Origin: Anaerolentibacter hominis
GTDB taxonomy: Bacteria; Bacillota; Clostridia; Lachnospirales; Lachnospiraceae
Length of the DNA: 64,000 nucleotides
Direction: 5' to 3'
Assembly (NCBI RefSeq): GCF_032380675.1
Contig: NZ_JAWDIX010000001.1
Span: 1,612,001-1,676,000 of the forward strand
The notes beneath the pieces were generated by a model. It saw only the letters and a program-made list of their open reading frames with translations, made no database searches and had not been told where the DNA came from. Of the stretch, positions 1 to 7,100 are shown piece by piece. A program made the translations under genes and the position numbers. Position 1 is the stretch's first letter. Each line of letters begins with the position of its first letter.

Positions 1-2769
1 ATAAAGCGCCTCATTAAAGTTCTCCGAGATACCCAGGCATTCACCGGTAGACTTCATTTCCGGTCCCAGAGAAATCTCTGCTCCCCGAAGTTTTTCAAAT
101 GAGAATACCGGCATCTTGATCGCTATATACCTAGATACAGGCTGGAGGCCGGGATCATAGCCCATATCCTTTATTTTCCCGCCCAGGATAGCCCTGGAGG
201 CCAGATCTACAATGGGTATACCGGTTACCTTGCTGATATAGGGCACCGTTCTGGAAGACCTGGGATTTACCTCGATGACGTAGACCTCATCCTCATAGAC
301 AATAAACTGTATATTAATAAGTCCCACCACATGAAGTGCTCTTGCCAGACTCCTGGTATAGGTTTCAATCACCCTCTGAATCCGGGGCGTCAGACTCTGG
401 GCGGGATACACAGATATACTGTCGCCGGAGTGGATACCAGCCCGCTCCACATGCTCCATAATGCCCGGAATCAAAATCTCTTCCCCGTCACAGACTGCAT
501 CCACTTCTACTTCCAGGCCCATCAGATACTTATCGACCAGAATAGGATGCTCCTGTACATTCAAATTAATAATCTCCATAAATTCCCGGATATCATCGTC
601 CGAGATGGCAATCTGCATTCCCTGTCCGCCCAGCACATAAGAGGGACGCACCAGGACCGGATATCCCAGCTCTTTTGCTGCCGCTATGGCTTCCTCCGCA
701 GTAAATACTGTCTTTCCCGCCGGCCTTGGAATACAGCACTGCTCCAGTATCTCATCAAACCGTTCACGGTCCTCGGCTGCGTCCACGTTCTCCGCAGAGG
801 TTCCCAGGATCTTCACGCCCATTTTCAGAAGTGCTTCTGTCAGTTTGATCGCCGTCTGTCCGCCGAACTGTACCACGGCCCCGTCCGGCTTCTCCAGATC
901 CACGATGGATTCCACGTCTTCCGGTGTGAGCGGTTCAAAATACAGCTTATCCGCGATATCAAAGTCTGTACTCACCGTCTCCGGGTTATTATTGACAATG
1001 ATTGTTTCATATCCGCTTCGTTTCAGAGACCAGGTGCAGTGTACTGAACAATAGTCAAATTCAATCCCCTGTCCGATCCGGATGGGACCAGAACCCAGCA
1101 CCAGGACTTTTTTCTTTTCCTCGTTCCGTCTGGCTTCACACTCCCCGTCAAAGCAGGAATAATAATACGGGGTGCTTGCGGCAAATTCCGCCGCACAGGT
1201 ATCCACCATTTTATAAGAAGCAACAATGCCGTTCTCCAGTCTCATTGCCCTTATGTCCCGCTCTGATTTCCCAGTATACCCGGCAATCACCCGGTCCGGA
1301 TATTCCAGCCTCTTGGCCTCTTTCAGCAGTTCTATCGTCAGCGGTTCCTTCTTTAACCGCTGCTCCATCTCCACCAGAACGGCAATCTTATCCAGAAACC
1401 ATTCGTCGATCATGGTAATGGCGTGTATCGTTTCGAGGGATGTCCCCCTGCGGAGCGCTTCCGCGATGACAAACAGTCTTCTGTCGTCGATCCGGTATAG
1501 ATAATCGTGCAGCTTCTCATCCGATATGCCGGAGTAACCGCCGTAATCCAGGCTGTATATGTTCTGCTCCAGAGAACGGACCGCCTTCATGAGCGCTCCC
1601 TCAAAACTGGTGCAAATGCTCATCACCTCACCGGTTGCTTTCATCTGGGTGGTCAGCGTTCTCTTCGCCATGATAAATTTGTCAAAGGGCCATTTGGGTA
1701 TTTTTACAACCACATAGTCAAGAGCCGGCTCAAAGCTTGCATACGTCTTGCCTGTAATGGCATTTTTAATTTCATCCAGCGTATAGCCCAGGGCTATCTT
1801 GGCGGCCACCTTTGCAATCGGATATCCGGTTGCCTTGGATGCCAGGGCTGAGGAACGGCTGACCCTGGGATTTACTTCAATGACACAATATTCAAAAGAT
1901 TCTGGATGTAAGGCATACTGGACATTACAGCCGCCGGTAATATTCAGCTCCGAAATGATATTCATCGCAGAACTGCGCAGCATCTGATATTCTTTGTCCC
2001 CCAAAGTCTGGCTGGGGGCAACCACAATGCTGTCGCCCGTGTGCACGCCCACCGGGTCAATATTCTCCATATTGCAGACGGTAATGCAGTTCCCGGCGCT
2101 GTCCCGCATCACCTCATACTCGATCTCTTTCCAGCCTGCGATGCAGCGTTCGATCAGACATTGTCCCACGCGGCTCAGGCGCAGCCCATTCGAGCAGATA
2201 TCCTGCAGCTGTTCTTCGTCCCCGGCGATTCCGCCGCCGCTGCCGCCCAGGGTGTAGGCTGGGCGGACCACAACCGGATAACCGATGGTCCTTGCAAAAT
2301 CCAGCGCTTCCTCCACAGTAGTTACAACAGTACTGGCAGCCACCGGCTCCCCGATTTTCTCCATAGCCGCTTTAAATTCCTGCCGGTCCTCCGCTTTTCG
2401 GATCGTCTCGGCGGTTGTGCCGATCAGCCTCACATGATTGCTCCGCAGAAAGCCTGCTTCCTCCAGTTCCATGGCAATATTAAGGGCTGCCTGCCCTCCC
2501 AGAGTGGGCAGCACACTGTCAGGCTTTTCTTTCAGAATCAGCTTCTCCACTACTTCTACCGTGAGCGGTTCAATATATACTTTATCCGCAATGTCCTTAT
2601 CCGTCATGATAGTGGCAGGATTGGAATTGATCAGTACAACCTCAATCCCCTCTTCCTTCAGGGAACGGCAGGCCTGAGTACCGGCGTAGTCGAACTCCGC
2701 CGCCTGCCCAATGATAATCGGGCCGGAACCGATCACCAGCACTTTCTGAATTTCCTTCCTTCTAGGCAT
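1..2769 (-). CDS. carB: Carbamoyl-phosphate synthase large chain, 3' end cut by window edge
   Basis: Makes carbamoyl phosphate from bicarbonate, ATP and ammonia passed on by CarA, for pyrimidine and arginine synthesis. The frame opens at an ATG (2769) with MPRRKEIQKVLVIGSGP and stays open to base 1, giving 923 codons. The family is about 1,070 residues, so only the C-terminal regulatory (MGS-like) domain should be missing. Both ATP-grasp halves are seen: the nucleotide-binding start VLVIGSGPIIIGQ is repeated as VLVLGSGPIRIGQ near residue 555, and the lid motifs TLGGSGGG and VLGGQGMQ occur in the first and second halves. The start overlaps the carA stop by 8 bases, so the two are translationally coupled. 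Confidence 0.97.
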   Translation of the reverse strand, partial: MPRRKEIQKVLVIGSGPIIIGQAAEFDYAGTQACRSLKEEGIEVVLINSNPATIMTDKDIADKVYIEPLTVEVVEKLILKEKPDSVLPTLGGQAALNIAMELEEAGFLRSNHVRLIGTTAETIRKAEDRQEFKAAMEKIGEPVAASTVVTTVEEALDFARTIGYPVVVRPAYTLGGSGGGIAGDEEQLQDICSNGLRLSRVGQCLIERCIAGWKEIEYEVMRDSAGNCITVCNMENIDPVGVHTGDSIVVAPSQTLGDKEYQMLRSSAMNIISELNITGGCNVQYALHPESFEYCVIEVNPRVSRSSALASKATGYPIAKVAAKIALGYTLDEIKNAITGKTYASFEPALDYVVVKIPKWPFDKFIMAKRTLTTQMKATGEVMSICTSFEGALMKAVRSLEQNIYSLDYGGYSGISDEKLHDYLYRIDDRRLFVIAEALRRGTSLETIHAITMIDEWFLDKIAVLVEMEQRLKKEPLTIELLKEAKRLEYPDRVIAGYTGKSERDIRAMRLENGIVASYKMVDTCAAEFAASTPYYYSCFDGECEARRNEEKKKVLVLGSGPIRIGQGIEFDYCSVHCTWSLKRSGYETIIVNNNPETVSTDFDIADKLYFEPLTPEDVESIVDLEKPDGAVVQFGGQTAIKLTEALLKMGVKILGTSAENVDAAEDRERFDEILEQCCIPRPAGKTVFTAEEAIAAAKELGYPVLVRPSYVLGGQGMQIAISDDDIREFMEIINLNVQEHPILVDKYLMGLEVEVDAVCDGEEILIPGIMEHVERAGIHSGDSISVYPAQSLTPRIQRVIETYTRSLARALHVVGLINIQFIVYEDEVYVIEVNPRSSRTVPYISKVTGIPIVDLASRAILGGKIKDMGYDPGLQPVSRYIAIKMPVFSFEKLRGAEISLGPEMKSTGECLGISENFNEALY

Positions 2770-3871
2770 TCTTCTTCACCTCCATCATGTGAATGAAACG
2801 ATCAAACAGGACCTCTGAATCCTTCGGCCCCGCACTGGCCTCCGGATGAAACTGCACGGTATATATATTCTTACCTATATACGCAAGACCTTCATTCGTT
2901 CCATCGTTGACATTGACAAAGCTTGCTTTCGCTTTCGCCGGGTCAAGGCTGTCCATTTTTACCATGTATCCATGATTCTGCGTGGAAATATAGACGCGGC
3001 CGGTATCCAGATCCTTCACCGGATGGTTGGCCCCTCTGTGGCCGTACTTCATTTTCTCCGTATCAAAACCGCTTGCCAGCGCCATCAGCTGATGTCCGAG
3101 GCAGATCGCAAATATGGGTATATCGGTCTGATACAGCTCTCTCAACTCTGCGATAATCGAGGTACATTCTTTGGGGTCCCCCGGGCCATTGGATAGCATA
3201 ATTCCATCATATCTGCCCGCAATCATCTCGGATGCCGGGGTAAGGGCAGGAAATACCGTCACACGGCAGCCTCTTTTGATCAGACAGCGCACAATATTTC
3301 TTTTCAGTCCAAAATCCATCAATGCCACGGAAAGTCCCCGGTCCTTGATTCCCTCCATCTGAAAATCCTCCGGACCATAGGTTTTCTTCTGCGTACAGCT
3401 GACCCGTTCGACCACCTTACCGGTGGTGTAGGCGTGAAGTTTTTTCAGGACTTCTTCCATATTATAAGCTTCATCCACCGTGATCATTCCGTTCATAGTA
3501 CCCTTTTCCCGGAGAATCTTAGTCAGTGCCCTTGTATCAATTCCGCATATCCCGGCTATATCCTGCTCTGTCAGAAACTTCCCGATACTGTCTTCGCTTC
3601 GGAAATTACTCGGCATTCTGGACAGCTCTCTGACAATGAAACCATCCGGCCAGGCCCGGTATGATTCCATATCCTCCCGGCAGATACCGTAATTTCCAAT
3701 CAGGGGATAGGTCATACATACTGCCTGTCCTGCATAGCTCGGATCGGTTAAAACCTCAAGATAGCCGGTCATGGAAGTATTAAACACAATCTCGCTGACA
3801 ATTTCTTTCTGTGCGCCAATGCTTCTTCCATTGAAAACCGTTCCATCTTCCAGTATCAGAAAAGCCTTCAT
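2762..3871 (-). CDS. carA: Carbamoyl-phosphate synthase small chain (glutaminase)
   Basis: Glutamine amidotransferase subunit that releases ammonia for CarB. 369 residues from the ATG at 3871. The longer frame starts at an ATG at 3883, but that codon lies inside the GGAGGA ribosome site for 3871, so the downstream ATG is the better start. The N-terminal CPSase domain (FNTSMTGYLEVLTDPSYAG) is followed by a class I glutaminase domain with the nucleophile motif AICLGHQLMA and the later His/Glu motif VQFHPEAS. First gene of the carAB operon, behind a promoter and a terminator-like leader hairpin. Confidence 0.97.
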   Translation of the reverse strand: MKAFLILEDGTVFNGRSIGAQKEIVSEIVFNTSMTGYLEVLTDPSYAGQAVCMTYPLIGNYGICREDMESYRAWPDGFIVRELSRMPSNFRSEDSIGKFLTEQDIAGICGIDTRALTKILREKGTMNGMITVDEAYNMEEVLKKLHAYTTGKVVERVSCTQKKTYGPEDFQMEGIKDRGLSVALMDFGLKRNIVRCLIKRGCRVTVFPALTPASEMIAGRYDGIMLSNGPGDPKECTSIIAELRELYQTDIPIFAICLGHQLMALASGFDTEKMKYGHRGANHPVKDLDTGRVYISTQNHGYMVKMDSLDPAKAKASFVNVNDGTNEGLAYIGKNIYTVQFHPEASAGPKDSEVLFDRFIHMMEVKKNA

Positions 3872-3960
3872 AAAATCCTCCATTCTGAAGCGTTCATGCT
3901 CCTGTCCTTCAAAGTTCGTTTCGTTTGCCTGGGCAGCATAACGAAAACTGAAATAAGCTC

Positions 3961-4022
3961 AAAAAAGAAGGGGATGGTCCGCTTAACAAAACAAGCAAGC
4001 GACTCTCAACCCCCTTCTTTTT
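3961..4022 (-). terminator. Attenuator-like intrinsic terminator in the carAB leader
   Basis: Read on the minus strand, AAGAAGGGG pairs with CCCCTTCTT around an inner stem (GTCGCTT with AAGCGGAC, one bulge), followed by TTTTTT. It begins about 20 bases after the predicted carA transcription start and ends about 90 bases before carA. The gene upstream faces away, so this terminator serves no upstream minus-strand gene and probably attenuates carAB. No PyrR-binding loop was recognised. Confidence 0.6.
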
Positions 4023-4046
4023 CTTACCTATGCCCAAATTGTTAAG

Positions 4047-4075
4047 ATTGTATCATAAAAAATTTTGAAAAACAA
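4047..4075 (-). promoter_or_regulatory. Sigma-A promoter of carAB
   Basis: On the minus strand, -35 TTGTTT (4070-4075) and -10 TACAAT (4047-4052) are separated by exactly 17 bases. The start of transcription would be near 4040. The rest of the 374-base gap between carA and the divergent gene (about 4080-4245) is AT-rich with no other clear feature. Confidence 0.6.
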
Positions 4076-4245
4076 GGAATATTTCAACATGTTTCATTAC
4101 CAATGTCTGCCTGCCATTTTTCTTAATTATATGAAGTATCCAGGTTTCAAAGCACCCCAGGCACACAGCAACGTTTTGATATACAAATCAGAAAGGAAAC
4201 TTCTTTTTCCCTGAATCATATCCTAATAGTAATAAAATACCAGAA

Positions 4246-5529
4246 ATGAGATTTTTTATGGATGCAACCCGTATTTATCCGGCTCAGGTCGGTACGGAAT
4301 CTTCCGGCCAGCTGGAAGTAGACGTCATTTCCATGACAGACAACAGCCCGATCGCCGATGCAACTGTTACTATTGCCGAGATCTCCCAGCCGGATCAGAT
4401 TCTGGAACAGATTACCACCGATTCCAACGGACAGACGGAACAGGTTGAACTCGCCGCACCTCCGGTGGACTACAGCTTGAGTCCTTCTGTCAACCAGCCC
4501 TATTCCGAATATACTGTAACGATTGAGGCACCGGGCTTTGAACCGCTTACCATCTCCGGCGCCCAGATATTTGCCAGTGTCATCGGCCTCCAGAGAGTGG
4601 CTCTGCTGCCCATGGCTCCTGCCATCGCCTCGGACAGCGAGCTGTATGTGATTCCTCCTCATACGCTTTTTGGTGATTATCCTCCTAAAATTGCGGAGTC
4701 AGAAATTAAAACCGTAGATGAAACCGGTGAAATTGTTTTAAGCCGTGTTGTCATACCGGAATTTGTAGTTGTACATGACGGACCCCCTACTGATTCGTCC
4801 GCCCAGAATTATTATGTCCGTTACCGGGATTATATTAAAAATGTAGCTTCCAGTGAGATTTACTCCACCTGGCCGGAAGAGACAATCAAGGCCAATATCA
4901 TGGCGATCCAGTCCTTTACCTTAAACCGGGTTTATACAGAATGGTACCGTAACCGCGGCTATGATTTCACCATCACCAGTTCCACCGCGTTCGATCACAA
5001 GTGGATGCCCAACAGGACGATTTATGACACCATAGACCGGATTGTAGACAATATTTTTGCCGATTATCTGTCCCGGCCCGGCGTAAGCCAGCCTATCCTG
5101 ACGCAGTATTGTGACGGCCGCAGGGTTTCCTGCCCGAACTGGATGAGCCAGTGGGGCTCTAAGTATCTGGGCGATGAGGGTTATGCCGCAATTGATATTC
5201 TGAAGTATTACTATGGGGATTCCATCTATGCCAACTATTCAGAAACGATCTCCGGTGTCCCTGCCTCTTGGCCCAGAGAGGATCTGACCATCGGTTCCAC
5301 CGGCGACAAGGTCCGCCAGATGCAGGAACAGTTAAACCGCATCTCCGATACCTATACCGCCATTCCAAAAATCACGGCTGACGGCATCTACGGACCGGCT
5401 ACGGCGGATGCAGTCCGGGCCTTTCAGAAAGTCTTCAAGCTCCCCCAGACCGGTGTGACAGACTATGCCACCTGGTACAAGATTTCTGAGATCTATGTAG
5501 CTGTAACCAGAATTGCAGAATTGTATTAG
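4246..5529 (+). CDS. SpoIID-like protein with C-terminal peptidoglycan-binding domain
   Basis: 427 residues. Residues about 20-115 resemble a carboxypeptidase-regulatory-like beta sandwich (DVISMTDNSPIADATVTI). Residues about 190-345 resemble the SpoIID/LytB lytic-transglycosylase fold: SEIYSTWPEETIKANIMAIQ matches the region around the SpoIID catalytic Glu, and MSQWGSKYL plus ILKYYYGDSI match its end. Residues about 355-415 are a PG_binding_1 domain (GSTGDKVRQMQEQLN, DGIYGPATADAVRAFQ). No signal peptide or membrane segment is visible, which is unusual for a wall enzyme. No good ribosome site precedes the ATG at 4246 or the in-frame ATG at 4258, so the start is uncertain. Convergent with sigK; a role in spore wall metabolism is inference. 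Confidence 0.75.
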   Translation: MRFFMDATRIYPAQVGTESSGQLEVDVISMTDNSPIADATVTIAEISQPDQILEQITTDSNGQTEQVELAAPPVDYSLSPSVNQPYSEYTVTIEAPGFEPLTISGAQIFASVIGLQRVALLPMAPAIASDSELYVIPPHTLFGDYPPKIAESEIKTVDETGEIVLSRVVIPEFVVVHDGPPTDSSAQNYYVRYRDYIKNVASSEIYSTWPEETIKANIMAIQSFTLNRVYTEWYRNRGYDFTITSSTAFDHKWMPNRTIYDTIDRIVDNIFADYLSRPGVSQPILTQYCDGRRVSCPNWMSQWGSKYLGDEGYAAIDILKYYYGDSIYANYSETISGVPASWPREDLTIGSTGDKVRQMQEQLNRISDTYTAIPKITADGIYGPATADAVRAFQKVFKLPQTGVTDYATWYKISEIYVAVTRIAELY

Positions 5530-5640
5530 AGTGTTTATCGCCTATGCAGTTCCCGCTTCGATATGGCTGCTGCTTTTTGCAGCGGCCCCTCAGGCGGAGC
5601 AGGTACAACCGCTTCCCGATCCACATATATCCTCCCCTGG

Positions 5641-5690
5641 AACGAAAACAAGACTATTCCAGAGGAGTTTGATCCATCTCTGAAATAGTC
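5641..5690 (-). terminator. Terminator after sigK
   Basis: Minus-strand hairpin with arms GACTATTTCAGAG and CTCTGGAATAGTC (one mismatch, 5652-5690), followed by the T-rich stretch TTGTTTTCGTT. It lies 7 bases beyond the sigK stop. Confidence 0.6.
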
Positions 5691-5696
5691 CTGCCA

Positions 5697-6059
5697 TCAG
5701 GCTTTCTTAAAGCTCTGCTTTAGTTTATAGAGTGCTTTTTTCTCGATCCGGCTCACATAGCTTCTGCTGATTCCCATCATATCCGCAATCTCTCTCTGTG
5801 TTACCGCCTCCTGCCGGAACAGTCCATAACGCAGGACGATAATCTCTTTCTCTCTCCTGGTCAGCACCTTGTCGATAAACTGATACAGAGATGTGACATT
5901 TTCTTTCAATGACAGAGAATCTACAATGTCCTCATCCAATGATTCGATGATGTCCAGGAGACTGATCTCATTGCCTTCCTTATCCGCCCCAATGGGCTCA
6001 TAAAGATAGACATCTTTTGCCTGCTTTTTTCCGGCACGAAACATCATAAGCAATTCATT
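5697..6059 (-). CDS. sigK: Sporulation sigma factor SigK, C-terminal half (second part of a split gene)
   Basis: From the shared core at 6056-6059 to the stop, this encodes 120 residues (counting the core Asn codon) of sigma K: NELLMMFRAGKKQ, LYEPIGADKEGNEISL, the region-4 stretch LTRREKEIIVLRYGL and the helix-turn-helix TQREIADMMGISRSYVSRIE. It has no start of its own; codons upstream to 6119 read through the recombinase end in another frame and are not sigma factor. The N-terminal half lies 4.6 kb away on the same strand. Joined at the core AATG, the two give ...SRCIDN-ELLMM..., a continuous sigma K of about 208-215 residues. By analogy with Bacillus subtilis and Clostridioides difficile, the join is made by recombination in the mother cell during sporulation. 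Confidence 0.92.
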   Translation of the reverse strand, partial: NELLMMFRAGKKQAKDVYLYEPIGADKEGNEISLLDIIESLDEDIVDSLSLKENVTSLYQFIDKVLTRREKEIIVLRYGLFRQEAVTQREIADMMGISRSYVSRIEKKALYKLKQSFKKA

Positions 6060-7026
6060 TGCTATTCTTACGCCCGGCAGTCTTAAGGCACTCCTGCACC
6101 TGGAACCATTCCTGTCCATGAATCAATCCCTCGTGTCTTCCCACAGCCAGAATCCACTCCTGCGGCCGGCGAAGCGTATTTCCCCGCCCGGTTTTCTGAA
6201 GCGTCCTGTTATATGCCATTATGCCGTGAACGCCGTCGAAGTCGTAATAATCTCCATAGATGGTGACTCCGTTATGTATGAAATAGTTGTACGCCGCCTC
6301 ATCCGCAATCAGATAAACGGGATTGGACAGTATATTTTTAACCGTGACCTTCGTAAATGGCTTTCCATTTTTACTGCACAGCCCAAGACTGGCAAGTTCC
6401 CGCTCCGTCCCTGCCAGAGTACCGTGCTTTATGTACAGCCGGTATATTTTTCTTACCAGCTTCGCTTCCTCTGGTTTTATCCTCAGATGGCAGGATTTCC
6501 GGACCCGTCCTTCCCCGTCTGTCTCCTCCGCCTGATAGGCTTCATAGCCGGTCGGCGTTACACCTCCAAGCCATCGCCCGGTCTTCGCCAGCTCCAGCAT
6601 ATTATCCCTGATACGCTCGGCGATTGTTTCCCGCTCCAGCTGTGAAAACACAGAGGCGATGTACATCATGGCCCTTCCCAGGGCGGAAGACGTGTCAAAC
6701 TGCTCTCTGATCGAAACAAAATCCACCTTCCATCGTCCAAGCTGTTCGATCAGAACGGCAAAATCCCCGATGTTTCTGCTGATCCGGTCCAGACGATAGC
6801 AGACAATAGCCTGGAGCCTGCCGTTTTTGGCCTCCTCCATCATCCGGGCGAACATAGGCCGGTTCAAATTTTTCCCTGAAAACCCTTCATCCTCATATAG
6901 CAGAAGCTCCTGTTCTGATTCAGCCATCTGATGATTGAAAATATAATTTCTGCACAGTTCAATCTGGTTGCCGATGCTTTCGCCCTTTCCGGTAAACTTG
7001 GATTTTCTGGAATAAATTGCAATCAT
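6055..7026 (-). CDS. Short serine recombinase, predicted sigK-element excisionase (SpoIVCA-like)
   Basis: 323 residues. The resolvase catalytic domain (residues 1-145) has the active-site IYSRKS with Ser6, the YRLDRISRN arginine motif and the long linker helix ERETIAERIRDNM. A Recombinase domain follows (about 158-260, GVTPTGYEAYQ, LASLGLCSKNGKPF). Large serine recombinases of this type, including SpoIVCA, are about 500 residues; this one stops before the usual zinc ribbon and coiled coil. Its last codons (RKNSK, stop) lie on the element end, and the TGA overlaps the recombination core. In the excised circle the frame would run on for 20 residues (first CYSYRC). The SD-like AGGATGG sits in the 3' arm of a hairpin (7035-7078). 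A role in sigK excision is inferred from position. Confidence 0.88.
   Translation of the reverse strand: MIAIYSRKSKFTGKGESIGNQIELCRNYIFNHQMAESEQELLLYEDEGFSGKNLNRPMFARMMEEAKNGRLQAIVCYRLDRISRNIGDFAVLIEQLGRWKVDFVSIREQFDTSSALGRAMMYIASVFSQLERETIAERIRDNMLELAKTGRWLGGVTPTGYEAYQAEETDGEGRVRKSCHLRIKPEEAKLVRKIYRLYIKHGTLAGTERELASLGLCSKNGKPFTKVTVKNILSNPVYLIADEAAYNYFIHNGVTIYGDYYDFDGVHGIMAYNRTLQKTGRGNTLRRPQEWILAVGRHEGLIHGQEWFQVQECLKTAGRKNSK
6056..6071. other. Recombination half-site at the C-terminal sigK junction
   Basis: Core CATT (6056-6059) followed inward by TGCTATTCTTAC (6060-6071), the exact complement of the repeat at the other end. The site overlaps the last codons and stop of the recombinase gene and the codons for SigK Asn-Glu. 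Confidence 0.75.
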
Positions 7027-7034
7027 ATAAGATC

Positions 7035-7078
7035 CATCCTGAATGTTTCTTCTTTCTATATATATTGGAAACAGGATG
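7035..7078 (-). promoter_or_regulatory. Hairpin covering the recombinase ribosome site
   Basis: On the minus strand CATCCTGTTTC can pair with GAAA-cat-t-CAGGATG; the 3' arm contains the recombinase SD-like AGGATGG just before its ATG. It could hold translation low until the structure opens. The 74-base gap between the TRAP permease and the recombinase holds nothing else, and no convincing sporulation-sigma promoter was found. Confidence 0.4.
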
Positions 7079-7100
7079 TACCAAGTCGCCGGATAAGATA

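Noticed and set aside
331..1418. Plus-strand frames over carB
   Set aside because: Shadows of the intact carB frame on the minus strand; no homology or ribosome sites.
5531..5686. Small secreted peptide frame starting GTG after the SpoIID-like gene
   Set aside because: It has a hydrophobic stretch (SIWLLLFAAA) but no ribosome site, and it runs into the sigK terminator.
5697..6119. Free-standing short sigma factor gene starting at 6119
   Set aside because: Only codons from 6059 downward match sigma factors. The first 20 residues are recombinase sequence read in another frame. It is the second half of sigK.
7027..7100. Sigma-E-type promoter for the recombinase
   Set aside because: Only weak partial matches (AATATCT, TACATCCT) at poor spacing; not reported as a promoter.
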